This document shows, in pieces, positions 18,801-26,969 of a DNA stretch of 64,000 nt. Within the stretch, counting starts at the first letter, position 1; each line of letters begins with the position of its first letter. Source of the stretch: AC-49 sp963817035 (GTDB lineage: Bacteria; Actinomycetota; Thermoleophilia; Solirubrobacterales; Solirubrobacteraceae); the NCBI GenBank assembly GCA_963817035.1, contig CAWFMM010000004.1, positions 1 through 64,000 on the forward strand. Reading direction: 5' to 3'. A program made the position numbers and the translations under genes. Under the pieces are notes generated by a model. The model was not told the origin of the DNA, did not search any database, and was given only the letters and a program-made list of their open reading frames with translations.

Positions 18801-19784
18801 GTGGAAACGAGCGACCTCGCAATCATCATCGTCGCCTTCAACAGCGCGGGTTACATCGCGGCCTGCCTGGAGAGCATCCAGGCGCATCAGGGGTCTCTCC
18901 GTATCGATCCGTTGGTGGTCGTTGTCGGGCCGCCCGACGGCACGGCGGGGATCGTGTCTCAGTTTCCCGAGGTGCGGCTGATCCACTGCGACAACCGCGG
19001 CTTCGCCTACGCCAACAACCGCGGCCTGATGACGTGTGACGCGCGGTACGTGCTCTTCCTGAACCCGGACACCGAGATCCTCGACGGCAACCTCAGCGAT
19101 CTCGTCGCACGGATGGATGAGCGGCCCGAGGTCGGACTCGTCGGGGCCCGGCAGATTGACGGCCACGGCCAACTGGATCTGACAATCCGCCGCTTTCCCA
19201 ACGTGCTGCGCGCGCTGGGCGATGCGCTCTCGGTCGAGCGCGTGCCCGGCCGACCGCGCTGGCTGGGCGAGCGGGAGCTCAATCGGGGGGTCTACAACCA
19301 CGACGTGAAGTGCGACTGGACGAGCGGGTCGTTCATGCTGGCCCGCCGCGAGGCGATCGAGAGCGCCGGCCTGATGGACGAGCGCTTCTTCATGTACTCC
19401 GAGGAAACCGACTTCTGCTGCCGCATCAAGAGCGCCGGGTGGAGCGTGCGCCACTTCCCCTGGATGACGATCCTCCACTACGGCGCCAAGGTCGGCGTCG
19501 ACCCAGGCATCGAGAGTATGAGCGCGTACAGTCGCATGCTGTATTCCCGCAAGCATTTCTCGCGGGTGCATCGCGCGTCGTACCTCGCGACCCTCGTCCT
19601 ACGGCACGGGCTACGGTGGCTGCTCGCGGGTCGCGGCGAAGCTGCCAAGCGCCGCCGGACTGCCAACTGGGCGGCGCTGAGGACGCTTCTGCGCCTCTCA
19701 CCCCCGCCACATTCGCCGTGGAACTCGTTCTCGGTCGACCCTGGCCGGCTGTCCACACCGCAGACTCCGGTTCCTACGCCGTGA
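18801..19784 (+). CDS. Glycosyltransferase family 2, rhamnosyltransferase-like
   Basis: A 327-residue GT-A enzyme starting at GTG 18801 (ETSDLAIIIVAFNSAGYIAACL); an earlier in-frame GTG lies at 18774. It has the donor site LIHCDNRGFAYANNRGL, the DxD-type motif VLFLNPDTEIL near 90 and the acceptor-side stretch MYSEETDFCCRIKSAGW near 205, all typical of WbbL-like rhamnosyltransferases. A cytoplasmic membrane-associated role adding a deoxysugar or similar residue to the lipid-linked unit is expected. It ends at TGA 19784, which overlaps the GTG start of the deacetylase gene (GTGA), so translation is probably coupled. Confidence 0.85.
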   Translation: METSDLAIIIVAFNSAGYIAACLESIQAHQGSLRIDPLVVVVGPPDGTAGIVSQFPEVRLIHCDNRGFAYANNRGLMTCDARYVLFLNPDTEILDGNLSDLVARMDERPEVGLVGARQIDGHGQLDLTIRRFPNVLRALGDALSVERVPGRPRWLGERELNRGVYNHDVKCDWTSGSFMLARREAIESAGLMDERFFMYSEETDFCCRIKSAGWSVRHFPWMTILHYGAKVGVDPGIESMSAYSRMLYSRKHFSRVHRASYLATLVLRHGLRWLLAGRGEAAKRRRTANWAALRTLLRLSPPPHSPWNSFSVDPGRLSTPQTPVPTP

Positions 19785-20479
19785 TCCCATACGCGGAGCA
19801 CCTGGTTCAGGGGGCGATCTCGGGCACGATGATCGTGCTGAACTTCCATTGCATCGCCAGGTCGAAGCGCGAGAGCGCCAACGGCGAGGGCGACGTTCAC
19901 GTGGATCCTCAGCAGTTCGCCGAGATTCTCGACGTCGTGCGTGGTCGCAGCAACGTGCGGGTGACCTTTGATGATGGCAACCGTTCCGACGTCAGCCAGG
20001 CATTGCCCGAGTTGGTACGACACGGGTTACGAGCGGAGTTCTTCGTCTGCGCCGGGCGCATCGGCACGCCGGGGTTCCTTGGCGAGGACGACGTTCGCGA
20101 GCTGCGCCAGGCGGACATGTCGGTGGGCTCGCACGGGATGGATCACGTACGATGGCGCAGATTGGACCCGGCCGGGATCGAGCGCGAGATCGTCGACGCC
20201 AAGCAGATCCTCGAGGACACGTTGCAGGCGCCGGTGGACGCCGCGGCGTGTCCGTTCGGGTCCTATGACCGGCGCACGCTGCGGGCGCTGCGAACCGCGG
20301 GGTTCACGAGTGTGTACACAAGCGACGGCGGTAGCGCCGAGTCCACCGACTGGCTGATCGCTCGCAACACCGTGCACCGGTCGGACTCAGCCGAGTCGAT
20401 CGAGCGGATGCTCGACAACTCTCGAGAGACCGCGTCGGTGCTGCGCAAGGGCAAGCGATGGGTCAAGCAATGGCGCTGA
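19781..20479 (+). CDS. Polysaccharide deacetylase (NodB/CE4)
   Basis: A 232-residue CE4-type enzyme. The catalytic base motif is VRVTFDDGNRSDV (T-F-D-D-G) and the metal-binding His pair is in SVGSHGMDHVRW (H-x3-H). ACPFGSYDRRTLRAL supplies the third conserved block. The family hydrolyses N- or O-acetyl groups of glycans with a divalent metal. No signal peptide is evident, so it may act on cytoplasmic lipid-linked intermediates or be atypically exported. GTG 19781 was chosen because it overlaps the preceding stop in a GTGA; ATG at 19829 (MIVLNFHCI) is the alternative. Its last 22 nt overlap the next gene. Confidence 0.85.
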   Translation: MIPYAEHLVQGAISGTMIVLNFHCIARSKRESANGEGDVHVDPQQFAEILDVVRGRSNVRVTFDDGNRSDVSQALPELVRHGLRAEFFVCAGRIGTPGFLGEDDVRELRQADMSVGSHGMDHVRWRRLDPAGIEREIVDAKQILEDTLQAPVDAAACPFGSYDRRTLRALRTAGFTSVYTSDGGSAESTDWLIARNTVHRSDSAESIERMLDNSRETASVLRKGKRWVKQWR

Positions 20480-21534
20480 TCCGCCGAGCGAACCCGCAGG
20501 TCGTTGAGCTCGACCAGACGCAGTGGGAATCGGCTGTCCGGCAGTTTCGCGACTACAGCTACCGCCAGACCTGGGCGTACGGCGTCCAGCTCGCGAGTAG
20601 GCGCGGGGCGACCACCGAGCACGTGGCCATCCGCTGCGGGGACGACACGATCGGGCTCGCCGATGTGCGGATCAAGCGGCTTCCGCTGATCGGCGGAGGA
20701 TTGGCGTACATCAGCGGTGGTCCGCTCGTACGAGGACTCGACGGCTCCGACGACGAACTCGCACGTTTCGAGCTCGCCGTCGAGGCGCTGGTGCGCGAAT
20801 TCGTTCATCGGCGTGGGCTGACGCTTCGAATCGCGGCGCCCCTCGGGACCGCCGACCATAATCAAGCCGTAGCACAGCGGCTTGGCCACGCCGGCTTTCG
20901 ACCTTCGGAACACGCCGCCGCGTACCACACGGTCCTGCTCGACGTCGATCGCCCGCTCGAGGACATTCGCTCCTCGTTCCACCGCCATTGGCGGCGGCAT
21001 CTCAACAACTCGGAGCGCCAGGGCCTCGAAGTGACGTTCGGCACCGAGCCCGATCGGTTCGAGCAGATCGCTCGCATGTCAGACGCATTGCGGGCTCGTA
21101 AGGGGTACGAGCTCGATCTCGATGCCCGGTTCTATGCGGAGGTCCAACGCGACCTCGACGATCGCGATCAACTCGTCGCCGGCCTGGTCCTGAAGGCCGG
21201 GACGCCGGTGGCCGGAAACATCACGTCGGTGCATGGCGACACGGCCGTCTACCTCGTCGGTGCGAGTACCGAGGAAGGCCTCGAGTGCCGAGCCGGATAC
21301 ATGATGCATTGGCGCACGATCGAGCTCCTGCGCTCGCGCGGGCTTCCGTGGTACGACCTCGGTGGGATCGATCCCGTCGCCAACCCCGGAGTCGCGTCGT
21401 TCAAGCTGCGCACGAACGGCTTTGACGTCACCGCCGCGGGTCCGTTCGACATGTCCCCGCATGGCATGCGCGGGCGGGTTGCCGGCTGGGCCGAGCGCGG
21501 CTACGTGCGTGCGAGGCGGGCCGGTGTCCGGTGA
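20458..21534 (+). CDS. FemAB/GNAT-type transferase
   Basis: A 358-residue protein with the double-GNAT look of FemAB-like or GNAT_6 enzymes. The first half has YRQTWAYGVQLASRRGATTE, and AYISGGPLVRGL near 85; the second half has SFHRHWRRHLNNSERQGLEV near 180, VAGNITSVHGDTAVYLVGAS near 250, GYMMHWRTIELLRSRGL and YDLGGIDPVANPGVASFKLR near 300. FemAB relatives use aminoacyl-tRNA or acyl-CoA to modify peptidoglycan or exopolysaccharide. Here, as the last gene of a GT2-deacetylase-transferase run with an overlapping start, acylation of a deacetylated amino sugar is a reasonable guess. The substrate is unknown. Confidence 0.7.
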   Translation: MGQAMALIRRANPQVVELDQTQWESAVRQFRDYSYRQTWAYGVQLASRRGATTEHVAIRCGDDTIGLADVRIKRLPLIGGGLAYISGGPLVRGLDGSDDELARFELAVEALVREFVHRRGLTLRIAAPLGTADHNQAVAQRLGHAGFRPSEHAAAYHTVLLDVDRPLEDIRSSFHRHWRRHLNNSERQGLEVTFGTEPDRFEQIARMSDALRARKGYELDLDARFYAEVQRDLDDRDQLVAGLVLKAGTPVAGNITSVHGDTAVYLVGASTEEGLECRAGYMMHWRTIELLRSRGLPWYDLGGIDPVANPGVASFKLRTNGFDVTAAGPFDMSPHGMRGRVAGWAERGYVRARRAGVR

Positions 21535-21543
21535 GACCCCTCT

Positions 21544-21942
21544 TCAGCCGTAGTAGCGAGGGCCGCCGGGCAGAACGTCGGTCAGTGATAGCGCCGCGTT
21601 GCCCACGGCGAGCCTCAGCTGCGCCGGCGGCGAGGTCTTCGCCACAACGAACACCGGGCCGTCATCAGCACGCGCGATGGTCTGCATCGCGCTCGGCCGC
21701 TCGCCGGAGAACAGCACCACCGCGGCGTCCGGGGCGGACTCGCGCACCGCGGCCAGCAGCTGCTGTGCGCTGAGTCCCGGGAGCGTCAGTTCGAGCACCG
21801 CGACATCCGGTCGGGTGCGTGCCGCGAGGGCCACGGCGCTCGGTCCATCGGCGGCCTCGCCGATCACGCGAAGCTGGTCGTCGCGCTCCAAGGAGACGCG
21901 GACCACCCGCCGCAGCTCGTCGCGCTCATCGCACAGGATCAC
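21544..21942 (-). CDS. Receiver-only response regulator with atypical phospho-site
   Basis: A 132-residue stand-alone receiver domain. The start GTG at 21942 (VILCDERDELRRVVRVSL) places the acidic pair D-E near residue 5-6. The beta3 strand reads PDVAVLELTLPGLSAQQLL, so the position normally held by phospho-accepting Asp is Glu. The conserved Lys is present in VFVVAKTSPPAQL. No DNA-binding or output domain follows; the protein ends in PRYYG. A Glu there can mimic the phosphorylated state, so the domain may be constitutively active or may serve as a pseudo-receiver. It overlaps the kinase-like pseudogene upstream by 17 nt and lies in a run of signalling genes. Confidence 0.7.
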   Translation of the reverse strand: MILCDERDELRRVVRVSLERDDQLRVIGEAADGPSAVALAARTRPDVAVLELTLPGLSAQQLLAAVRESAPDAAVVLFSGERPSAMQTIARADDGPVFVVAKTSPPAQLRLAVGNAALSLTDVLPGGPRYYG

Positions 21943-22409
21943 GGTCGTCGGCCGGGGTGGCCGCGAGCCATCGCGCCGCCGCGAGGCTGAACGTCGTGGT
22001 CGGCGCATCGGGCGCGCGGGGCGCGGCGGCGATCGTGCCACCATGGGCGCTGACGACGCGGGCGGCGATGAGGCCGCTCACGCCGGCACCGACGACGGGT
22101 CCGCGGCCGCGTGGTGGCCCGTCTCGCACGTGATGGGTCCGCGACCCTGGCCCGCAGCGGCGATCCGCACCACGTGCGTCAGCCCGAGGATCAGCGCCTG
22201 TGGATCGCCGGCGACGCTCGGACGCTCCGCGGTCGACGGTGAGATCGGCATCCCCGTCCACCGTGACTGAGAGTGCGTGGAGGTCGCTGACAAAGGCCTC
22301 GAGCCGGGCCGCCGCCGCCATCGAGCGCTCGCCGGTCACGTCGCCCACCGCCAAGCCGGGCGCGAGCAGCGCAGGCGTCGAGGGCGGTGCCGATCAGCGG
22401 CCCGCCCAC
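21926..22409 (-). pseudogene. Histidine-kinase-like ATPase fragment, frameshifted
   Basis: Collinear pieces on the minus strand read DVTGERSMAAAARLEAFVSD and LHALSVTVDGDADLTV (a dimerisation-helix to ATPase transition), then in a second frame PSVAGDPQALILGLTHVVRIAAAG (an N-box-like helix), then in the first frame GAGVSGLIAARVVSAHGGTI and TTTFSLAAARWLAA (G2 box and last strand). The expected phospho-accepting His helix is not clear. Two or three frameshifts are required. It lies between a NarL-type regulator and the receiver-only gene on the same strand, so it probably once encoded their partner kinase. Confidence 0.5.
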
Positions 22410-22424
22410 AGCGGCGTCATTGGC

Positions 22425-23204
22425 CTAGGGCCTGCTCCCAGTCGGAAACGTCGAACGCAGCCGCTGTGCCTCGGTCACCGCTTCGGCGCGGGAATGCACG
22501 TTGAGCTTGCGCAGGATGCTCTTCACGTGCGAGCGCACCGTCTCGTAGCTCAGGACGAGCTCGTCAGCGATGCTGTCGGTCGTGCCGCCCTCGCAGATGA
22601 GGTCGAGAACCTCCCACTCGCGGTCCGTGAGCGGACTCTTGATCGGCCGTACCCCGGCGCCGCTCTGGCTGGTGGTGCGGAAGTTGTCGACGAGCAGCCT
22701 CGTAAGCTGCCGCGAGACCACCGCCTCACCGTGGTGAGCCGCGACAATGGCGCGGCGCAGGGCGACGAGGTCAACCGACTTCGGCACGAATCCGGCCGCT
22801 CCGGACGACAGGCTCACGAGGCCGAGGTCGTCGCTCTCGCTCGACGTGAGGATGATGACCTTCGTGTCCCCATCGGCGGTGATCACCCGGGTCGCCGCGA
22901 GGCCGTCGATGCCCGGCATGACCACGTCCATGATCACGATGTCGGGCCGGTAGTGGCGCGACAGCTCGATCGCCTCGCGACCGTTGCTGGCTTCGGCGAT
23001 CACCATGATCCGGCCACCGTGCAGCGCATCGCGCAGCGCCCGCCGCGTAAACGGATCGTCGTCGGTGATCACGACCCGGATGGGCGTGGCGGCGTCATCC
23101 ATCGCGTCGAGCTCTGAGCCGGGGTTCGGCCCACTCCAGGAGTCCATCGGATGTTGATCGGGATCGCGCGCCATCTGCTCACCAGGAATGTCGTCGGAGG
23201 ACAC
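22425..23204 (-). CDS. NarL/FixJ-family response regulator
   Basis: A 259-residue two-domain transcription factor. The receiver (about residues 40-160) has the acidic pocket VVITDDDPFTRRAL, phospho-Asp in PDIVIMDVVMPGIDG, Thr/Ser in VIILTSSES and Lys in GFVPKSV. The LuxR-type helix-turn-helix (about 190-250) reads LTDREWEVLDLICEGGTTD then SIADELVLSYETVRSHVKSI. It has a 40-residue N-terminal extension before the receiver, so the true start may be an internal ATG (MDSWSG or MDDAATP). It is divergent from the soluble histidine kinase with 229 nt between them, and that kinase is a plausible partner. Confidence 0.88.
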   Translation of the reverse strand: MSSDDIPGEQMARDPDQHPMDSWSGPNPGSELDAMDDAATPIRVVITDDDPFTRRALRDALHGGRIMVIAEASNGREAIELSRHYRPDIVIMDVVMPGIDGLAATRVITADGDTKVIILTSSESDDLGLVSLSSGAAGFVPKSVDLVALRRAIVAAHHGEAVVSRQLTRLLVDNFRTTSQSGAGVRPIKSPLTDREWEVLDLICEGGTTDSIADELVLSYETVRSHVKSILRKLNVHSRAEAVTEAQRLRSTFPTGSRP

Positions 23205-23433
23205 CTCAACGTTGCGTTGCTACAACGAGGATAGCGCGACAGAAAAGCAGAGCAACAAACTCCTGACACGGGAAGACTCTCACCCAGCCGGGGCAAGAAG
23301 ATCCCCCACCTCTCATGCAAGATTATTGGATTTCTCCGCGTTTTAGGGCAAGAATCTATCGCGGCGGCTGCAACATCGGCGATTCCGCGCCAAACGCAAC
23401 CGACTCAGCGGCGATCGGCACTAAGGGGGCACG
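23205..23433. promoter_or_regulatory. Divergent promoter region between response regulator and histidine kinase
   Basis: A 229-bp gene-free stretch that is clearly less GC-rich than its surroundings (for example gcaagattattggatttct near 23319). Both flanking genes read outward, so at least two promoters must lie here. I see no ribosome-binding site closer than a weak gggggc near 23425 for the kinase, and no clear operator. Confidence 0.4.
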
Positions 23434-24204
23434 ATGCAGACCAGGACGCACGAGCGATTTGCGAAGCAGCTGACCGGGGCAACGCGACCACATCGGACCC
23501 GCGGCCCGCAAGCGGATGGGGCCATTGCCGGTGCCGATCTCGTACCGCGAACGGACGAGATCGCGCACGACATGCGCACCCCACTGGCGATCATCCTGCA
23601 GCTCTGCGACAGTCTCGGAGACATGGGCCTGCCCGTCGAGGCGGCCGACAACGTGGCGCGTGTGCGCGCCAATGCCGACCGCCTCGCCGGCCGGGTCGAT
23701 GAACTGGTGGCGCTACAGAATGGGACGTCGGAGCCGGTCTCGGCGCCTCGGCCAGTCGACCTGGCGGCGGTCGTCCAGTCGGTCTGCGACGACCTCCGGG
23801 TCATCGCCTCGGCTCGCCAGTGCCGGATCCGCGTGCGCGCGATCGGGCCCGCCCGCGTGCTCGGTCGCGAGACAGACCTCCGCTCGGCCGTCACCAACCT
23901 CGTCGAGAATGCGGTTCGCAGCGCACCGATCGGCGGTGTGGTCCGGTGCTCAGTTGCCCGCTGTTCCTCGTCGGTGATCCTCGAGGTCGCTGATGACGGG
24001 CCGGGCATCCCCGAGCGCGAACACGCGAACGTGCTGATACCGCGCTACCGCGGCACGGCAGTGGGAAGTGGAGCGGCGGGCCTCGGCCTGTCGATCGTGC
24101 GCGGCGTCGTCGCCGAGTCCAACGGCCGGCTGAGCATCCATCGGGCTCCCGAAGGCGGGGCGTCGATCGTGGTCGACTTGCCCGCGCTCTCACGCCGCCG
24201 CTGA
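23434..24204 (+). CDS. Soluble histidine kinase (HisKA + HATPase)
   Basis: A 256-residue kinase without membrane segments or a recognisable sensor domain. The dimerisation/phospho-acceptor helix carries the H-box DEIAHDMRTPLAIILQL near residue 41-56. The ATPase domain has the N-box DLRSAVTNLVENAVRSAP, the G1 box VADDGPGIPERE and the G2 box GAAGLGLSIVRGVVAESNGR. It would autophosphorylate on His and pass phosphate to a response regulator, most simply the divergent NarL-type protein or a partner reached through the neighbouring receiver protein. The 40 N-terminal residues are basic and low complexity, so input may come from protein-protein contact. Confidence 0.88.
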   Translation: MQTRTHERFAKQLTGATRPHRTRGPQADGAIAGADLVPRTDEIAHDMRTPLAIILQLCDSLGDMGLPVEAADNVARVRANADRLAGRVDELVALQNGTSEPVSAPRPVDLAAVVQSVCDDLRVIASARQCRIRVRAIGPARVLGRETDLRSAVTNLVENAVRSAPIGGVVRCSVARCSSSVILEVADDGPGIPEREHANVLIPRYRGTAVGSGAAGLGLSIVRGVVAESNGRLSIHRAPEGGASIVVDLPALSRRR

Positions 24205-24513
24205 TCGCGGCGCCGCTGCACGGCGCAGACGCAGCTCAAGGGGGCGAGCCGCGCCGCGCCGCGCCGTCGCGAACGGGACCACGGCGCAAGCCGCCCCCGA
24301 GCCGACGTTGGATGCTCCGCACGAGACTCGAGCCGAGCAAGACCGCAGGACAACATTCGTCCAGTCTCTGCCCAACCGCCCGGGGTCTGCCAGCGCAGAA
24401 CCTCACCTGAACGGGTGAAAGTCACCCCCCGCGGTGAGCGCGGAAGCTGACCAACCGTCCTCAGAAATACCCCACTGCCGGCGTCGAGGATCTCACGCAG
24501 GGGCAGCGGTGCG
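24205..24513. promoter_or_regulatory. 309-bp region between histidine kinase and sigma factor genes
   Basis: No coding signal by eye. It contains GC-rich runs (gccgcgccgcgccgcgccg near 24250) and a small inverted element acctgaacgggtgaaagtcacc near 24408-24430. It must hold the sigma-factor promoter, possibly autoregulated, but I cannot assign -35/-10 boxes. Confidence 0.3.
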
Positions 24514-25257
24514 ATGGCCGAGGATCGTCAGCGCCGCTACAGCCCACCGGAAGGATCCATGAGCTCGAGGTCTGCAACCCGTCCCGCGTCGCCGCCGCAT
24601 GAGAGCCGCGCCCACGCGTTCACGCCGACTGACAACGTCCCGCACGGAACGCAAGGCTCCAAGGCGGGATTCCGCGTGCGCCGCGCCGTTGACGAGTCCG
24701 CCGACGGCGACCGTGCCGTGCGCCGCGCCGTCGCGCGGGCTCAGGAGGGAGACCGCGACGCGTTGCATTTCCTCTATCTCCGCTATTCGGACAACGTCTA
24801 CGGCTACGTGCTTAGCATCGTTCGCGACGACTACGAGGCCGAGGATGTAACGCAGCATGTGTTCGCCAAGCTGATGACGGTCCTCGTCCGGTACGACCAG
24901 CGCAAGGTGCCGTTCCTGGGGTGGTTGCTCCGGCTTTCCCACAATGCAGCGATCGACCACCTCCGGACCCGCCGGGCCATTCCGGTCGAGGAGGTGTACC
25001 CGACCGATCTCGGCGGTAATGACGAGGCGACCGATCTCACCACGACGCTCCAGGGCGCCCTCGAATCACTCTCCGACGAGCAGCGCAGCGTCTTGCTCAT
25101 GCGGCACATGTACGGCTTCTCACCGGGCGAGATCGCAGCTCGGATGGGTCGCACGGAAAGCTCGATCCATGGGCTGCACCACCGAGGACGCCGCGCACTG
25201 CAGGCGGAGCTGCGTCGGCTGGACTCCGCGCCGGCGACGGTGCGACTCCCGGCGTGA
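24514..25257 (+). CDS. ECF-like RNA polymerase sigma factor
   Basis: A 247-residue sigma-70-family protein with only regions 2 and 4. Region 2 (about 75-150) has HFLYLRYSDNVYGYVLSIV, DDYEAEDVTQHVFAKLM and PFLGWLLRLSHNAAIDHLR, the core-binding and -10-binding helices. Region 4 (about 175-235) has ALESLSDEQRSVLLMRHMYG and FSPGEIAARMGRTESSIHGL, the -35-recognising HTH. The 65 N-terminal residues are disordered-looking; ATG 24559 (MSSRS), preceded by ggaagg, is an equally good or better start. No anti-sigma gene follows. It lies at the end of a signalling cluster next to exopolysaccharide genes and may control them (inference). Confidence 0.85.
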   Translation: MAEDRQRRYSPPEGSMSSRSATRPASPPHESRAHAFTPTDNVPHGTQGSKAGFRVRRAVDESADGDRAVRRAVARAQEGDRDALHFLYLRYSDNVYGYVLSIVRDDYEAEDVTQHVFAKLMTVLVRYDQRKVPFLGWLLRLSHNAAIDHLRTRRAIPVEEVYPTDLGGNDEATDLTTTLQGALESLSDEQRSVLLMRHMYGFSPGEIAARMGRTESSIHGLHHRGRRALQAELRRLDSAPATVRLPA

Positions 25258-25337
25258 TCGTCAGCGCAACGACGCCGTAGGGCGGATCGCTCGCGTCAGC
25301 GCTCAAGTCCGTCGGTTGTGGCGCCGATCTCCTGGGC

Positions 25338-25502
25338 ATGGCGAGTCATGCCGATGCGCTTCTGGCGATCCTGCAACGTGAAGAGCAACGGCGTTCTGCC
25401 GCGGCGAACGCCCGGCGGGCCGCTCGGCGAGCCCGGACAAAGGCAGACGAGGAGTCGGACAAAAACCGGCAATCCCGAGCCGAGACCGGCGAAGCCGACT
25501 GA
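25338..25502 (+). CDS. Small charged hypothetical protein (54 aa)
   Basis: An ATG at 25338 opens a 54-codon frame ending at TGA 25500-25502. It encodes a highly charged, Ala/Arg/Glu-rich helical peptide with segments like ALLAILQREEQRRSAAANAR and RTKADEESDKNRQSR. There is no clear ribosome-binding site and no known domain. It fills an otherwise empty 245-bp gap between the sigma factor and the VOC gene. It may be a small regulatory or structural protein, or a chance frame. Confidence 0.35.
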   Translation: MASHADALLAILQREEQRRSAAANARRAARRARTKADEESDKNRQSRAETGEAD

Positions 25503-25503
25503 A

Positions 25504-25920
25504 CTACAGCGTGATCGAGCCGTCAGCGTCCATCGTCCAATGGGGGTTGTGCGCGACCTCCCACGGGTGGCCGTCGGGGTCGATGAAGACGCCGGAATAG
25601 CCGCCGTAGAACGTGTCGCCGCCGGCGCGGGCGATCGTCCCGCCGGCCGCTGCGACGCGCTCGAGGAATGCGTCGACGTCCTCGGGCGAGTGGACATTGT
25701 GGGCCAGGGTGACACCGCCCCAGCCGCCGGTGTCGGTGACCTCGCTGTCCTTGGCGAGCTGGTCGCGGCCCCAGAGACCGAAGACCATCGTGCCGGACTG
25801 GAAGAAGACCACGCCCATCTCGGGTGATGCGCGGTCGACGAACCCGAGCGCCTCGTAGAACGCGCGGGCGCGGTCGAGATCGGCGACGCCGAGGGTGATC
25901 AGGCTGACGCGTGGTTCCAT
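25504..25920 (-). CDS. VOC-family (glyoxalase/dioxygenase-like) protein
   Basis: A 138-residue vicinal-oxygen-chelate fold protein starting at ATG 25920. The N-terminal beta-alpha-beta module reads SLITLGVADLDRARAFYEAL and FVDRASPEMGVVFFQ; the C-terminal one has VTLAHNVHSPEDVDAFLERV and FIDPDGHPWEVAHNPHW, with the FxDPDGHxWE motif carrying the metal-ligand Glu. The family includes glyoxalase I, fosfomycin-resistance proteins and dioxygenases; substrate cannot be told. It is 4 nt downstream of the LigD-polymerase gene on the same strand. Confidence 0.85.
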   Translation of the reverse strand: MEPRVSLITLGVADLDRARAFYEALGFVDRASPEMGVVFFQSGTMVFGLWGRDQLAKDSEVTDTGGWGGVTLAHNVHSPEDVDAFLERVAAAGGTIARAGGDTFYGGYSGVFIDPDGHPWEVAHNPHWTMDADGSITL

Positions 25921-25924
25921 CGCT

Positions 25925-26947
25925 TCATTCTTCCTCCTTGCGCGCCCGACTCGGCTGCACCCGCTTCGGCTCGCCCTTCTGCTTGGCGAAGTTCGGCGGC
26001 CACGGCGCGTCCCCCAGCCCCTCCTCCTCATCGCGCCGCGCCAGCTCGTGCAATGAGTCCAGCGAATGCAGTACCTCGTCGATCGCGGCGATCGGATCGC
26101 CGACGCTCGCCAGCCGCGCCGGCACCGTGTCAAGTCGCAGCTCGGCCGGCTCGACGTCGGCGACCTCGTCCCACCTCAGCCCGCACGACACACGCGCGTC
26201 GGGCACTGCGCGGACGCTGTAGGCCGAGGCGATCGTGCGGTCGCGCGCGTTCTGGTTGTAGTCCAGGAAGACACCGATGCGCTCCTCCTTCCACCACTTC
26301 GACGTCGCCCGCCCCGGCATCCGGCGCTCGACCTCGCGCGCCAGCGCCAGCGCGGCACGGCGCACCTCGGTGAAGTCCCAGCGCGGCTCGATCCGCACGT
26401 AGATGTGGATCCCGCGCGAGCCGGAGGTCTTGGGGAAGCCGAGCAGGCCGTGGTCGGCGAGGACCGAGCGGACCTCCAGCGCCACCGCGCGGACCTCGCT
26501 GAACGGCACGTCGGGCTGCGGGTCGAGATCGATGCGCAGCTCGTCGGGATGGTCGACGTCGGCGCGGCGTACCGGCCACGGGTTCCAGTCGATATTGCCG
26601 AGATTGACGCCCCAGATCAGGTGGGCGGTGTCGACGACGACGAGCTCGGTCGCGCTGCGTCCCGAGGGAAACGTGACGGTCGCGGTCTGAAGCCATTCGG
26701 GACGTTTTTCGGGCACGCGCTTCTGGTAGAACGGCTCGCCGTCGATCCCGTTGACCCAGCGCTTGAGGATCAGCGGGCGCTCGCGCACGCCGACGAGTAC
26801 CGCTTCGGCGCACGTCAGGTAGTACTCGGCCAACTCGAGCTTGGTCACCGCGGCGTGGTCGCCGCCAGGAAAGTAGATCTTCTGCGGATTCGAGAGCCGC
26901 AGCTCGAGGCCGTCGACGTCGAGCATCGTGTAGTCGGACTTGGCCAT
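25925..26947 (-). CDS. ligD: LigD-type NHEJ polymerase/primase
   Basis: A 340-residue stand-alone polymerase domain of the archaeo-eukaryotic primase type used in bacterial non-homologous end joining. The start is ATG at 26947. Signatures are LELRLSNPQKIYFPGGDHAA near the N-terminus, MILKRW-like RPLILKRWVNGIDGEPFYQK, the catalytic Asp pair in DELRIDLDPQPDVPFSEVR near 145, KTSGSRGIHIYVRIEP near 180 and the DYNQNARDRTIASAYSVRA block near 250. It extends and fills in DNA ends with ribo- or deoxynucleotides. It lacks the ligase and nuclease domains of full LigD; a separate ATP-dependent ligase is found at 39.2 kb. A basic C-terminal tail is present. Confidence 0.88.
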   Translation of the reverse strand: MAKSDYTMLDVDGLELRLSNPQKIYFPGGDHAAVTKLELAEYYLTCAEAVLVGVRERPLILKRWVNGIDGEPFYQKRVPEKRPEWLQTATVTFPSGRSATELVVVDTAHLIWGVNLGNIDWNPWPVRRADVDHPDELRIDLDPQPDVPFSEVRAVALEVRSVLADHGLLGFPKTSGSRGIHIYVRIEPRWDFTEVRRAALALAREVERRMPGRATSKWWKEERIGVFLDYNQNARDRTIASAYSVRAVPDARVSCGLRWDEVADVEPAELRLDTVPARLASVGDPIAAIDEVLHSLDSLHELARRDEEEGLGDAPWPPNFAKQKGEPKRVQPSRARKEEE

Positions 26948-26969
26948 CTGCCTGGAAGGATGACTGACC

